A DNA stretch of 64,000 nucleotides from CAWGXG01 sp963826505 (GTDB taxonomy: Bacteria; Chloroflexota; Anaerolineae; Aggregatilineales; Aggregatilineaceae), in contig CAWGXG010000007.1 of NCBI GenBank assembly GCA_963826505.1, forward strand, positions 558,001 to 622,000, in the 5' to 3' direction. Below, piece by piece: positions 28,988-38,594 of the stretch; positions within the stretch are counted from its first letter, which is position 1; every line of letters starts with the position of its first letter. Made by a program: the position numbers and the translations under genes. The notes under the pieces are model-generated. The model was not told the DNA's origin. It worked only from the letters and a program-made list of their open reading frames with translations, and did no database searches.

Positions 28988-29494
28988 CTATGGCTGATCG
29001 CTGATATCTGTCTGCTGATCGCTCACCGGGATGCCTGCCGCCTGGGCGATCGCGTCCAGCCAGCCCGGCGCATCGCGCACGATAAAGCCAATGGCGTCCT
29101 CACTCTCCGTACCCGCAGTCGGCGCGTCATTCCGGAACGAAACCACCAGCACGGGCTGCCCTGCGCGGTAACTGCCATGCCATGACCGCATTTTCTCGAC
29201 CTTCACGATCTGATCGAGCGACACGCGAAATTCGCGCCGGGGAAGTGCGCGCGCAAAACGCAGATCGCTATCAGTCAGGGCGAGCACGCCGGTCCCGCGC
29301 AACGGGACGGACACACTCGCAAGGCCCTGATAGTTGGCCAACTCCGGTCCTCGGCGAAACGTGGCGCCTTCGGCGGTCCAACGCGCCTGCACCACCTGTT
29401 TTTGTCTCCGGAGCCGGATAATCACCATCTCGGACACCACCACCACGATCACGAGGATCACTACGATCAGCACGACCACAGCCCCAGTAGACAC
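28988..29494 (-). CDS. Membrane-anchored hypothetical protein
   Basis: 168 residues. A very hydrophobic N-terminal helix (STGAVVVLIVVILVIVVVVSEMVIIRL, residues 2-28) is followed by a basic stretch and a cytosolic beta-rich domain (GTGVLALTDSDLRFARALPRREFRVSLDQIVKVEKM), a pattern reminiscent of PH-like or GRAM-like folds. That comparison rests on pattern only. Start is GTG at 29494 with AGGAGG 9 nt before it; the longer upstream frame lacks protein character. It lies 31 bp downstream of the UPF0173 hydrolase gene and may be co-transcribed. Confidence 0.65.
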   Translation of the reverse strand: MSTGAVVVLIVVILVIVVVVSEMVIIRLRRQKQVVQARWTAEGATFRRGPELANYQGLASVSVPLRGTGVLALTDSDLRFARALPRREFRVSLDQIVKVEKMRSWHGSYRAGQPVLVVSFRNDAPTAGTESEDAIGFIVRDAPGWLDAIAQAAGIPVSDQQTDISDQP

Positions 29495-29525
29495 GGGATC
29501 AAGCCTCCTCTGCGCGCGGCGCGAG

Positions 29526-30215
29526 TTAGAGTTGGAAAGTGCCGCCGGGATCGAGCACGACCGGGCGCGCCTCGGTTTCATTCTGGACGCGCAGCGCCCA
29601 GGCTCCCGCGTCCTGCGCGATGCGATCGAAGGTGCTGTAGTGCATCGGGATCACCGTCTTGGGCTTGAGGAATTCGATCGCCTTGAGCGAGCCTTCCGGC
29701 CCCATCGTGAAGTAATCGCCAATGGGCAGCATTGCAAGATCGATCCCGCGCTCGCCGATCAACTGCATGTCGAGGAATACCGACGTATCACCCGCGTGAT
29801 AGATCGTCTTGCCTTCATCCGTCAGGATCAAGATGCCGTTAGGCTGCCCGCCATACGTCCCATCCGGCAGCGCCGAGCTGTGATGCGCGATGGTCAGCTC
29901 CACGCGCCCAAACGGCAGTTTGACCCCGCCGCCAGGATTGAGCGTGTGGACGCTCTTGACACCCTGCTTATCATGCAGCCAATGACCGATCTCGTTGTTG
30001 GCGACCATCGTCGCCCCGGTGCGCCGGGCGATCGCGGGGCCGTCACCGACATGATCACCGTGCCCGTGCGACAGCAAAATGAAGTCCACATTCAGGTCTT
30101 CGGGCTTGACTGTCGCCAATGGATTACCTGTCAAGAATGGGTCGATCAGCACATTGTGATCGCCAATAGCCAGCAAAAACGCTGAATGACCCAACCACGT
30201 CACCTGAATTGCCAT
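29526..30215 (-). CDS. UPF0173 metal-dependent hydrolase
   Basis: 229 residues of the metallo-beta-lactamase fold, in the UPF0173/YtkL group. Start MAIQVTWLGHSAFLL and the zinc motif SHGHGDH (H50, H52, D54, H55) are typical, with further ligands in TIAHHSS, YHAGDTS and PMHYSTF. It probably hydrolyses an ester or phosphodiester bond, but members of this group have no settled substrate. Cytosolic, no signal peptide. The full length matches the family. Confidence 0.88.
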   Translation of the reverse strand: MAIQVTWLGHSAFLLAIGDHNVLIDPFLTGNPLATVKPEDLNVDFILLSHGHGDHVGDGPAIARRTGATMVANNEIGHWLHDKQGVKSVHTLNPGGGVKLPFGRVELTIAHHSSALPDGTYGGQPNGILILTDEGKTIYHAGDTSVFLDMQLIGERGIDLAMLPIGDYFTMGPEGSLKAIEFLKPKTVIPMHYSTFDRIAQDAGAWALRVQNETEARPVVLDPGGTFQL

Positions 30216-30430
30216 CGAGAACTCTCCCTTCGGGTTATCCCAAAAATTCAGAAATAATTACGATTACGCCAACCGGAGTTGATCAACGCTTGCCCTTATT
30301 ATAGACCTGTTGGCGGAGACCGCGCCCGCGTTAAAGGTTTCGCTGCCGGGCGTTCTCGGCTATGATTGCAGGTGAGTTGTCACGCGCTTGATTGTCGTTA
30401 ACTATTGGAATATTGATCGAGGTAAGCTCC

Positions 30431-32059
30431 ATGCGCCGGATGTTTTTTGCCGCCGTCGTCATCGCACTGACCGGCCTGATCGTCCCCTTCCAGGCAGCCG
30501 CCCAGGGCGGAACTACGACCCACGTTGTCCAGCCGGGCGAAAACCTGTTCCGTATCGCGCTCCAGTACGACATCACGGTCGAGGCACTGATGCAGGCCAA
30601 CGGCCTGACCGATGAGGCGCTGGTCATGACCGGGCAGACCCTGGTGATTCCGGGTATTGTCAGCGCCCGCGCCGCGCCTACGCGTCGCGTCATCCTGCCC
30701 GACGATATGCACACCGTCCGCGCCGGGGAAACGCTGTTGAGCATTGGGCGGGAGTACGGGGTCACGCCGGAAGCGATCATGCAGTTGAACGGCCTGACCG
30801 ATCCGGAGTTCATTTTTACCGGGCAGGTGCTCGCCATTCCGGTCGCGGAAGGCCGGGCCGACCTGGGCCTGATCGGAGTCGATCCGAATATTTCGCCGAT
30901 CCAGCTCGATTTAACGGAAGACCTGGGCATTCTGCCCGCTGGCAGTGGCGCGCCCGCGTCGGCTGCACCGGCCGTCAGCAGCGCGCCAGCGGCCCCGGTT
31001 TCGGCCCCGATCACCATTTCGGAACCAACTGTCAGCGCGGAATCCGCGCCGCAGAATGCCGCGCCACAAGACACGGCACCCCAGGAACCGCCGTCGTCTC
31101 CACCGCAAGCCGCCGCCCCGGTGGATGCTACACCGGCGCCAGTCGCTGCGCTGGCGGGTGTGCTCGATCCCACGCTCAACACACCCGATCTCGGCATCCT
31201 GGGTCCCGGCGCCGCCGCCCCGGCTGCGCCAGCCGTCAGCAGCGCGCCAGACGAATCCCCGCCGGACACGCCCGCCGATTCCGCCGTCGCGCCGCAGGAT
31301 TTGGGCATTCTCGCGCCAGAGGCGGCCGCGTGGGTGCTCGCGCCGGGCATCCTGACCACCGGGGACAGCGCCAAAATGCACGCCGTGTACCTGCACGGGC
31401 TGACCCTCGGCAACAATCCGCACGCCTTTTCGAAGATCGGGGACTGCAACAGCGAAGTGCCGTTCTTTCTCGCTAAGTTCGATCGCGGCGAATATGATCT
31501 CGGCCCGTACGGCTATCTCCAGCCCACGATCACCTATTTCGCGGGATCATTCGAGCGCTCCAGCGCCGCCGTGTGGACGGGAAATCACGCCTGGGCTGTG
31601 TTCGATCCGATCTGGTCCAACCCGGCCATGTGCGTGGCGGGCGAAACCCCGATCGCGTGCGAATTCCGCGTGAACCGTCCCAGCGTCGTGCTGGTCCGGC
31701 TGGGCACCAACGAAGCCCACGCGCCGGACTTGTTCGAGCAGAATCTGCGCTTGATCGTGGAGTTCTCGCTGGATCACGGGGTGATCCCGGTCTTGGGAAC
31801 CAAAGCCGACCGGTTGGAAGGCAGCGACGCGATCAACGACATCACGCGCCGCATCGCGGACGAATACGGCGTGCCGCTGTGGGATTTTGGACGCATCGCC
31901 GACACGATCCCAGGGCGCGGGCTGGTCGCGGACGGCTTCCACATGACATGGTACCCGCTCACCTACAGCGATCCGCTGGCGCTCCAGGCCGGGCACACCG
32001 TCCAAAACCTGATGGCGCTGATGGCGCTGAACACGGTACTGCACGGCGTCATGTATTGA
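30431..32059 (+). CDS. Secreted protein with two LysM domains and an SGNH-hydrolase-like domain
   Basis: 542 residues. A signal peptide (MRRMFFAAVVIALTGLIVPFQAAA, residues 1-24) is followed by LysM 1 (31-75, HVVQPGENLFRIALQYDI) and LysM 2 (94-138, HTVRAGETLLSIGREYGV), which bind peptidoglycan or other GlcNAc glycans. A long Ala/Pro-rich linker contains DLGIL three times. The C-terminal 220 residues look like an SGNH/GDSL hydrolase with VLVRLGTNEAH (block III) and DGFHMTWYP (block V, Asp-His). I do not see a clear block I GDS serine (GDSAKMHAVYL near residue 316 is a candidate). Start ATG at 30431 follows GAGG. It ends 15 bp before the convergent MFS gene. Confidence 0.75.
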   Translation: MRRMFFAAVVIALTGLIVPFQAAAQGGTTTHVVQPGENLFRIALQYDITVEALMQANGLTDEALVMTGQTLVIPGIVSARAAPTRRVILPDDMHTVRAGETLLSIGREYGVTPEAIMQLNGLTDPEFIFTGQVLAIPVAEGRADLGLIGVDPNISPIQLDLTEDLGILPAGSGAPASAAPAVSSAPAAPVSAPITISEPTVSAESAPQNAAPQDTAPQEPPSSPPQAAAPVDATPAPVAALAGVLDPTLNTPDLGILGPGAAAPAAPAVSSAPDESPPDTPADSAVAPQDLGILAPEAAAWVLAPGILTTGDSAKMHAVYLHGLTLGNNPHAFSKIGDCNSEVPFFLAKFDRGEYDLGPYGYLQPTITYFAGSFERSSAAVWTGNHAWAVFDPIWSNPAMCVAGETPIACEFRVNRPSVVLVRLGTNEAHAPDLFEQNLRLIVEFSLDHGVIPVLGTKADRLEGSDAINDITRRIADEYGVPLWDFGRIADTIPGRGLVADGFHMTWYPLTYSDPLALQAGHTVQNLMALMALNTVLHGVMY

Positions 32060-32074
32060 TTGCGGCAGCGGCGG

Positions 32075-33292
32075 TCAGGGTACGGAGACCAGCACGGGCT
32101 CCCGTTTGGGGCTGGTACGCCGGATGCCCGCATAAAGCGCAACCATCAACAGCGTCAGCACCAGGATAAAAACAGCATTCGCCGCCTCACCGGCCCATTC
32201 CATCACGTGTCCCTGCAACCAGGGCAGCAGCGCCGCGCTGAGACTCCCCATCGCCACGATCAAGGCCGTGGCTTTGCCCTGCCCATCGCGGAATGTCGCG
32301 GTTCCGATCGCGACAATGGTCGGGAATGGCGGCCCCGCCCAGAAGCCCAACACGACCACGCCCGCGATGGTCAGCGGCACGGACCCGGTGCCGATCACCA
32401 GCAGGACTGCGCCCGCCAGCATCCCCAGCAGCGTGATCCACAGCAGGGTGTAGGCCGTGAAGCGTCCACCCCAGGCCGCGCCCGCCACACGCCCCAACGT
32501 CAGCGCCAGCCAGAAAGCGGACGTGACCAGCGCGGCTGTGTCGGCGCTGAGCGTGGTCGAACGCTCGACATAAGCCGCCGTCCACGCGCCCATTCCGGCC
32601 TCGACGCCCACGAACAATCCCAACACGCCGCCCAACGCCCACACCAGCGGCATGCGATAGTTGAATCCAGCGACCGGCACGACGTTGTTCCGAGCTGCCT
32701 CGGCGGCGGCGCTATCCATCTCGGCCTGATCGGGCACCGGTGCGACGCCCCGTTTGATGCGCAGCGCGATCACCAGCGGAGTCAGCATCACTAATGCGCC
32801 GATCCACAAGCCCGGCACGCCCGTGTCCGCCAGCCGCAGCGCCACCCCGACGACCGCCGGTCCGGCTACGGATCCGACTCCGTAAAAGACATGCAGCAGG
32901 TTGAGCGCTGTCACGCTGCGCCCGGGAAAGGTGCGCGCGATCAAAACATTGGTCGTCACGTCCAGCGCCCCGAAACCCACGCCAAAGCCCACGCCGCACG
33001 CCAGAATCGCGCCCAGGCTGCGGCTGAGGACAATGCCAAACGTCCCCAGCACGGCCAGCGCGATGCCGCCTAGCAGCACCGGGCGCTGTCCTACCCGGTC
33101 GTTGAGCGGCCCGGACAGCGTTTGCCCGATCATCGATCCGGAAAAGGTCGCCGTGAAAATGGCGCCCAGAGTCGCAAGGTCGGACCCGGTACGGGCCGCC
33201 AGATCGGGCAGCGCCGGACCCAGCGCCGCGCTGAGCCAGCCCATCCCGACGAAAATCGCGAAGCCCATGACAAGTGTTAGACGCTGGTTCAT
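32075..33292 (-). CDS. MFS transporter, copy 2 of a tandem pair
   Basis: 405 residues, 12 hydrophobic segments in two halves, with a proline- and charge-rich central loop (KRGVAPVPDQAEMDS). The N-terminus LGPALPDLAARTGSDLATLGAIFTA and the loop 2-3 signature GPLNDRVGQRPVLLGG (the MFS GxxxDRxGxR motif) mark the major facilitator superfamily. The partner gene upstream shares the same motifs at the same positions (GPALPDLA, GPLNDRAGQRPVLVG, KADTAALVTSGFWLAL), so the pair arose by duplication. The substrate is unknown. Start ATG at 33292 after AGGATTGATC, 8 bp after the stop of copy 1. Confidence 0.8.
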   Translation of the reverse strand: MNQRLTLVMGFAIFVGMGWLSAALGPALPDLAARTGSDLATLGAIFTATFSGSMIGQTLSGPLNDRVGQRPVLLGGIALAVLGTFGIVLSRSLGAILACGVGFGVGFGALDVTTNVLIARTFPGRSVTALNLLHVFYGVGSVAGPAVVGVALRLADTGVPGLWIGALVMLTPLVIALRIKRGVAPVPDQAEMDSAAAEAARNNVVPVAGFNYRMPLVWALGGVLGLFVGVEAGMGAWTAAYVERSTTLSADTAALVTSAFWLALTLGRVAGAAWGGRFTAYTLLWITLLGMLAGAVLLVIGTGSVPLTIAGVVVLGFWAGPPFPTIVAIGTATFRDGQGKATALIVAMGSLSAALLPWLQGHVMEWAGEAANAVFILVLTLLMVALYAGIRRTSPKREPVLVSVP

Positions 33293-33300
33293 GATCAATC

Positions 33301-34518
33301 CTAAATGTCGCGCGCAGGGGTAGAAAGGGGGCCAGCAGCACCCGCGACCGCCGGAGTCCAACTGCGGCGGGCGCGAATCCCCACATAGACCAACAGCATC
33401 GCCAGATTGCACGCCGCTACAAAAATCACCATAGCATTCAGGCTGACGCGGTCAAGCAGCACGCCTTGCGTCCAGGGAATCAGCACGCCGCCGATGCTGC
33501 CCATCGCCACGATCGCGCCGGTCGCTTTGCCCCGCCCGTGCCGGAACACGTCGGTCGTGATCGAGACGATCGTCGGGAAGACCGGGCCGTAGGATAACCC
33601 GATCAACAGCACGCCCACCACCGTAAACAGGGCGCTGCCCGTGCTGATCGCCAGCACGACGCCGCCCAAGGCGGACCCGCTCAACGCCAACCACAGGGTC
33701 CGCTGCGAGCCGAGCCGCGCGCCGAAGATCGTCCCCAACATGCGCCCGCCGGTCAGCGCCAGCCAGAAGCCGGAGGTCACCAGGGCCGCCGTATCCGCTT
33801 TGAAGGTGGTCGAGCGCTCGAGGTAAGCCGTCGTCCAGCCGCCAACGCCAGTTTCGATGCCTACGTAGAGCAGGATCAGCACGCCGATGGCCCACAGCAG
33901 CGGATTCCTATACAGGCGCGCGGCGGACTGCGCCGGATGGGTGGCGGCTTCATGCGCGGGAACAGGAGCCACGCCGCGCGGCAGCCGCAGCGTCAGCGGC
34001 ACGGCGAGCACCATCACCCCCGCGGCGATCCAGATCGGGGGGAGCGCCGTGTCCGCCAGTCGCAGCGACAGACTGGCGATCGCCGGTCCGCTGACCGCCC
34101 CAATCCCAAAAAACATGTGCAGCAGGTTGAGCGCGGACACGCTGCGCCCGGCATAGGCGCTGGCCACGAGTACGCTGGTCGACACATCGATCGCGCCATA
34201 CCCAATCCCGATGACGATTCCCCCTGCGAGCAATCCGATCAACGACGGACTCAGGGCGACCCCGATCGATCCCACGACCACGCAGACGCTGGCACCCACC
34301 AGCACCGGTCGCTGGCCGGCGCGATCGTTGAGCGGGCCGGAGACAGCCTGCGCCAGCAGCGCGCCCATAAAGATGGCCGTAAACAGCGCGCCCAGTTCCG
34401 CCAGGGAACGCCCGGTATGATCGGCCAGATCGGGCAGCGCCGGACCCAGCGCAGAGGTCAACAGGCCCATCGTGAACAGCAGCAGGCAGGCAACGGCCAG
34501 AGTGTGTTTGTGGCTCAT
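33301..34518 (-). CDS. MFS transporter, copy 1 of a tandem pair
   Basis: 405 residues, 12 predicted transmembrane helices. Motif A GPLNDRAGQRPVLVGA between helices 2 and 3, and LPRGVAPVPAHEAATHP as the central loop. It is the same length as, and clearly homologous to, the next gene. Such 405-residue sugar-porter-like MFS proteins (ALGPALPDLADHTGRSL) are often annotated as possible sugar or drug exporters; neither is shown. The two genes form one unit on the minus strand. Confidence 0.8.
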   Translation of the reverse strand: MSHKHTLAVACLLLFTMGLLTSALGPALPDLADHTGRSLAELGALFTAIFMGALLAQAVSGPLNDRAGQRPVLVGASVCVVVGSIGVALSPSLIGLLAGGIVIGIGYGAIDVSTSVLVASAYAGRSVSALNLLHMFFGIGAVSGPAIASLSLRLADTALPPIWIAAGVMVLAVPLTLRLPRGVAPVPAHEAATHPAQSAARLYRNPLLWAIGVLILLYVGIETGVGGWTTAYLERSTTFKADTAALVTSGFWLALTGGRMLGTIFGARLGSQRTLWLALSGSALGGVVLAISTGSALFTVVGVLLIGLSYGPVFPTIVSITTDVFRHGRGKATGAIVAMGSIGGVLIPWTQGVLLDRVSLNAMVIFVAACNLAMLLVYVGIRARRSWTPAVAGAAGPLSTPARDI

Positions 34519-34792
34519 AAGCTTAGGGATGCGGCAGTGCGAGACAGACGACTATCTGCTCAGAGGGACCGCGTCTCAGCCGGTCCACGGCGGGGTATTA
34601 TGCCCTACTATGCGCGTTTTTGCCCGAACTGGGACGGGCGCAGGTGCGGGCAAAACCTGTCAGGGAGTTCTGAGCAAGCCCCTATCCCCTGACCGCTTCG
34701 GATTTTTCCCTCTCCGCAGGGCGAAGAAACGGGACCGCAGAGGGCACAGAGAAACTCCACCACGGGTGGTGTCCGCTGTTTCGCCCGAAAAC
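34519..34792. other. Intergenic region, 274 bp
   Basis: No gene recognised. It contains a weak inverted repeat (CACCACGGGTGGTG at about 34,759-34,772) that may be the terminator of the methyltransferase on minus, and a second copy of the CGCAGAGG...CAGAGA motif seen near position 100. Confidence 0.4.
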
Positions 34793-35803
34793 TCACACGT
34801 CGATGCGGTACAGGTGACGCGAGAAGCGCCCCTCAGCGATGAAACGCGCGTTGGTTTCGGCCTCGACACGCCGGTTTTCGTACAGAAAGAGGTTGTTTTC
34901 CGCCTCGAAATCGGCTTTCAAACCCGCCAACACGGCCAGGCTGCGCTTGGACCGCTCCAACTCGGCCTGGGTGAAATCCCACGCCTGGAAGGGCAGCCCG
35001 CGCCGTACCAGGACCCGGCCCAGGTCGTTTTGATCGGGCAGGATGCGCTGGCGATCGGCGTGTTCGTCCCATAGCATCTGGTTGTAGTAGGTGATGATCT
35101 GGCTGCCGGGAAGCAGCATGTTCCTCAACCGGCGAATCAACGCGTCGGTGTCGCCAAAATACAACGCATCAATGCCGATAATCGTGTCGAAGGTGCCCGA
35201 CGAAAACAGCAGCCAGTTCATATCGCCGACGGCATACGTCAGGCGATCGCGTTTGGAGCGCGTGCGCTCCGCGGCCTGCCGGATCGCTATGGACATGTAG
35301 TCGACGCCGCGCACGCGCGCGCCGGTCCGATCGAAGATGTATTCGGTGATCATGCCGTTGCCGCAGCCCAGGTCGAGCACGCGGTTATCAAAGCCCAGAT
35401 TGGCAATCTCGATCAGCGCGTCCACCTGGGCCAGCGTCGCGTAACCATGCTGGCACATGTCTCGCCCGTAAACGCGCGCGCAGTACGCCGCATGGGCGCG
35501 GCTGCGCGGCGCTTCCAGGTAGAAATCGCGGTAGAAATAATAGATCGGCGGGTGTCCGGCACGCAGACGTGCGCCGGGCGTGGTCCCGGCTGGCGTCAGG
35601 GCGTAGACTCCGTTTTTCTCCTGGACGAGACCGGCCGCGATCAGATCGGGCAGCGCCTGCGACCAGTCGGCCGCCGATCGCTGGAAATAATCGGGCTTGA
35701 GCTGATCGAGATGCGCCTGGTCGGCGGGTTCGCGGCGCTGGTCCAACTCGGCCAGCGCGATCAAAACCTGCTGCTCCGCTTCAGAAAAGGACGAGTCGTG
35801 CAT
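34793..35803 (-). CDS. SAM-dependent methyltransferase with an N-terminal helical domain
   Basis: 336 residues. The first about 90 form a helical, winged-helix-like segment (VLIALAELDQRREPADQAHLDQL, DLIAAGLVQEKNGVYALTPAG). Residues 140-230 are the class I methyltransferase core: motif I VLDLGCGNGMITEYIF (142-157), then VRGVDYMSIAI (acidic residue binding the ribose) and GTFDTIIGIDALYF. The substrate is not evident. It is cytosolic. The gene is alone between MFS and clpC, on the same strand as both. Confidence 0.8.
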   Translation of the reverse strand: MHDSSFSEAEQQVLIALAELDQRREPADQAHLDQLKPDYFQRSAADWSQALPDLIAAGLVQEKNGVYALTPAGTTPGARLRAGHPPIYYFYRDFYLEAPRSRAHAAYCARVYGRDMCQHGYATLAQVDALIEIANLGFDNRVLDLGCGNGMITEYIFDRTGARVRGVDYMSIAIRQAAERTRSKRDRLTYAVGDMNWLLFSSGTFDTIIGIDALYFGDTDALIRRLRNMLLPGSQIITYYNQMLWDEHADRQRILPDQNDLGRVLVRRGLPFQAWDFTQAELERSKRSLAVLAGLKADFEAENNLFLYENRRVEAETNARFIAEGRFSRHLYRIDV

Positions 35804-35842
35804 GGCGCTCCCTCTCAGACTGTGGTACGCGGCGGCGCGCGA

Positions 35843-35879
35843 TAAAAAAATCCCGCGATCGCCCGGCGATCACGGGATT
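35843..35879 (-). terminator. Rho-independent terminator of clpC
   Basis: A 15-bp stem with one mismatch (35849-35863 against 35865-35879, core AATCCCG...CGGGATT) followed on the minus strand by a run of seven T. It lies 30 bp after the clpC stop. Confidence 0.85.
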
Positions 35880-35908
35880 ATACAACGTTCGGGGCCAGTG
35901 GGTGGAGC

Positions 35909-38401
35909 CTATTCCGCGTCGGCGTGGGCGTCTTGCGTGAGGTTACTCTTCACCTCCGGCAGATGCCCGCTTTCCAACCGGCGGAATGCAATCTCGCCGC
36001 TGTCGTCCAGCCCGATCTCCACCAGATCGCCGTGGACGAACTCACCGCGCAGCAGCTTGACGCTGAGCGGACTTTCGACCAGGCGCTGCAACGCGCGGCG
36101 CAGCGGGCGGGCGCCAAACTCGGGGTCGAAGCCGATATCGGCCAGCTTGGTACGGGCGTCGTCGGTCAGCGCGACGTACAACTCCTGCTCTTCGAGGCGA
36201 TTGGCGATGTCCTTCATTTGCAGATCGACGATCTGCTTGACGTGCTCGCGCGTCAGCGGCTCGAAGATGATCACTTCGTCGATGCGGTTGAGGAATTCGG
36301 GCCGGAAGGTCTTGCGCATCGCTTCCTGAATCTGCCTGTGATCGGCCACCAATTCGGGATCGCCGCCGGGCACAAAACCCAACGCGCCGCCCTTGCGGGC
36401 GAACTCGGTGCCGAGATTGCTGGTCATGATAATCACCGCGTTGCGAAAATCCACCGTGCGGCCCTGTCCATCCGTCATGCGCCCGTCTTCGAGAATCTGC
36501 ATGAGCGCGTTCCAGACTTCGGGATGCCCTTTTTCGATCTCGTCGAACAGGATGACGCGGTAAGGACGGCGGCGAACCGCTTCGGTGAGCTGGCCGCCCT
36601 GCTCATAACCCACGTAACCGGGCGGCGCGCCGAACAGGCGACTGACGGTGTGCTGCTCGCGGTACTCGCTCATATCGATACGCAGCAGGGCGTCTTCGTC
36701 GTCGAACATGAACTGGGCCAGCGCCTTTGCCAGCTCGGTCTTGCCGACGCCGCTGCTGCCCAAGAAGATGAACGAGCCGATCGGGCGGCGCGGGTCCTTA
36801 AGACCGCTGCGCGCCCGCCGGATGGCGTCTGCCAGCGCATCAACCGCTGCTTCCTGCCCGATGATGCGCTCGTGGAGCGCTTCTTCCATGCGCAGCAGTT
36901 TGGTCGCTTCGGTTTCGAGCATCTGGCTGACCGGGATGCCGGTCCACTGCGCAACCACTTCGGCGATGTCGTCCGCGTCGACCACTTCATCGAGCGTGTG
37001 TTCTTCCTGCCAGCGATCGCGTGCGGCGGTGTACTGTTCCTGCATCTGCAAGCGCCGCGACTTGAGCACGGCCGCGCGCTCGTAATCGGTCTTGAGGCTG
37101 GCATCTTCTTCTTCGGCGGCCAGGCGATCCAGGTCTTTCTTCAGCTCTTTCAGCTCGTCCGGCATCGAATACAGCGCGACGCGCAGCTTGGACGCGGCCT
37201 CGTCCATCAGGTCGATGGCCTTGTCCGGCAGCTTACGATCGGTGACGTAGCGCAGGCCGAGTCGCGCCGCCGCGATCAGGGCGTCATCCGAATAGGTGAC
37301 TTTGTGGTGCGCTTCATAGCGATCGCGCAGACCGCGCAGCATTTCGATCGTCTCTTCGACGCTGGGTTCTTCCACGAAGACCGGCGCAAAGCGGCGATCT
37401 AGCGCTGAGTCGCGCTCGATATGCTCGCGATATTCGTCCAGCGTCGTCGCGCCGATGCAGTTCAACTCACCGCGTGCCAGCGCCGGTTTGAGCATGTTGC
37501 TCGCGTCCAACGCGCCCGAGGCCGCACCCGCACCGACCACCTGGTGCAGCTCGTCGATGAACAGGATGATCTCGCCGTCGGAGCGCTGAATTTCTTCGAT
37601 GGCGGCTTTGAGACGTTCCTCAAACTCACCGCGAAAACGGCTGCCCGCTACCATCGCGCCCAGGTCCAGGCTGACGACACGCTTGTTCATCAGGATTTCG
37701 GGCACATCGTCGGCGGCGATCTGCTGCGCCAACCCTTCGACGATAGCCGTCTTGCCGACACCGGCTTCCCCGATCAGTACGGGGTTATTCTTAGTGCGGC
37801 GTGAGAGGATCTGGATCACGCGCAGGATTTCGTCGTCGCGCCCGATCACCGGGTCGAGTTTGCCCTCTAACGCCATGCGGGTCAGGTCGCGGCTGTATTT
37901 TTCCAGAGTCCGGTAACGCGTCTCCGCGCCCGGATCGGTGACGCGCTGCCCGCCGCGAATCTCGGTGATCACGTCGCGCACACGGTCTTTGTTGATCCCG
38001 GCATCGGCGAGAATGCGGGCCACGCCCGTGCTACGCTCGCTGAGGATCGCCAGGAATAGATGCTCGGTGCTGATGTAGTCATCTTTCAGACGGTTGGCTT
38101 CTTCGTTGGCGATATCCACCACGCGCTTGACGCGCGGCGTGATAAACACCTGGCCCGCCCCGCCACCGTAGATGGCAGCCTTCGGGCTGGCGCGCAGAAC
38201 CTCGTCCAGACGCTCGCGGATCGCATTTTGATCGACGTTCATCCGTTCGAGAATTTGTGGAATCACACCGCTGGGCTGTTCCAGCAAAGCCAGCAGCAAG
38301 TGTTCGGTATCTACCTGATTATGCCCGTAGCGCTGCAAGATTTCGTACGCCCTGACGGCGGCATCTTGTGCGCGTTCGGTGAATCGGTCAAAACGCATCA
38401 T
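35909..38401 (-). CDS. clpC: ATP-dependent Clp protease ATP-binding subunit ClpC
   Basis: Hexameric AAA+ unfoldase that feeds proteins to ClpP. 830 residues in one frame. Double Clp_N repeat (1-145, FTERAQDAAVRAYEILQRYGHNQVDTEHLL), AAA1 Walker A GEAGVGKT (211-218), Walker B FIDE (281-284), a UVR-type segment near 415-457, AAA2 Walker A GSSGVGKT (548-555), and a C-terminal domain GFDPEFGARPLRRALQRLVESPLS. There is no ClpB-type M-domain of full length, so ClpC is preferred. Start ATG (38401) follows AAGGAAGACTCCCC; the usual family N-terminus begins there. Confidence 0.93.
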   Translation of the reverse strand: MMRFDRFTERAQDAAVRAYEILQRYGHNQVDTEHLLLALLEQPSGVIPQILERMNVDQNAIRERLDEVLRASPKAAIYGGGAGQVFITPRVKRVVDIANEEANRLKDDYISTEHLFLAILSERSTGVARILADAGINKDRVRDVITEIRGGQRVTDPGAETRYRTLEKYSRDLTRMALEGKLDPVIGRDDEILRVIQILSRRTKNNPVLIGEAGVGKTAIVEGLAQQIAADDVPEILMNKRVVSLDLGAMVAGSRFRGEFEERLKAAIEEIQRSDGEIILFIDELHQVVGAGAASGALDASNMLKPALARGELNCIGATTLDEYREHIERDSALDRRFAPVFVEEPSVEETIEMLRGLRDRYEAHHKVTYSDDALIAAARLGLRYVTDRKLPDKAIDLMDEAASKLRVALYSMPDELKELKKDLDRLAAEEEDASLKTDYERAAVLKSRRLQMQEQYTAARDRWQEEHTLDEVVDADDIAEVVAQWTGIPVSQMLETEATKLLRMEEALHERIIGQEAAVDALADAIRRARSGLKDPRRPIGSFIFLGSSGVGKTELAKALAQFMFDDEDALLRIDMSEYREQHTVSRLFGAPPGYVGYEQGGQLTEAVRRRPYRVILFDEIEKGHPEVWNALMQILEDGRMTDGQGRTVDFRNAVIIMTSNLGTEFARKGGALGFVPGGDPELVADHRQIQEAMRKTFRPEFLNRIDEVIIFEPLTREHVKQIVDLQMKDIANRLEEQELYVALTDDARTKLADIGFDPEFGARPLRRALQRLVESPLSVKLLRGEFVHGDLVEIGLDDSGEIAFRRLESGHLPEVKSNLTQDAHADAE

Positions 38402-38594
38402 GGGGAGTCTTCCTTGTGAGTCCGGTTTTTCCGCGATGGTAACCCGTTGCGATCGGCTCACCCTGTCGCTGGGCCAGCCATCGAACACCCAACCAGGACT
38501 GTTATTTGCTTTGAATATGAGTCTACACCCAAAGATGGGGCCGGGCTATCAGAAACGCGTAGGAGTCACGCGCTGCGCCAAACCCCGTAATACC

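Noticed and set aside
34750..34780. Terminator for the methyltransferase gene.
   Set aside because: The stem is short and the following T content is low; kept only as a note in the intergenic entry.
35924..37402. A 492-codon plus-strand open frame opposite clpC.
   Set aside because: Antisense shadow of a conserved gene; no recognisable domain.
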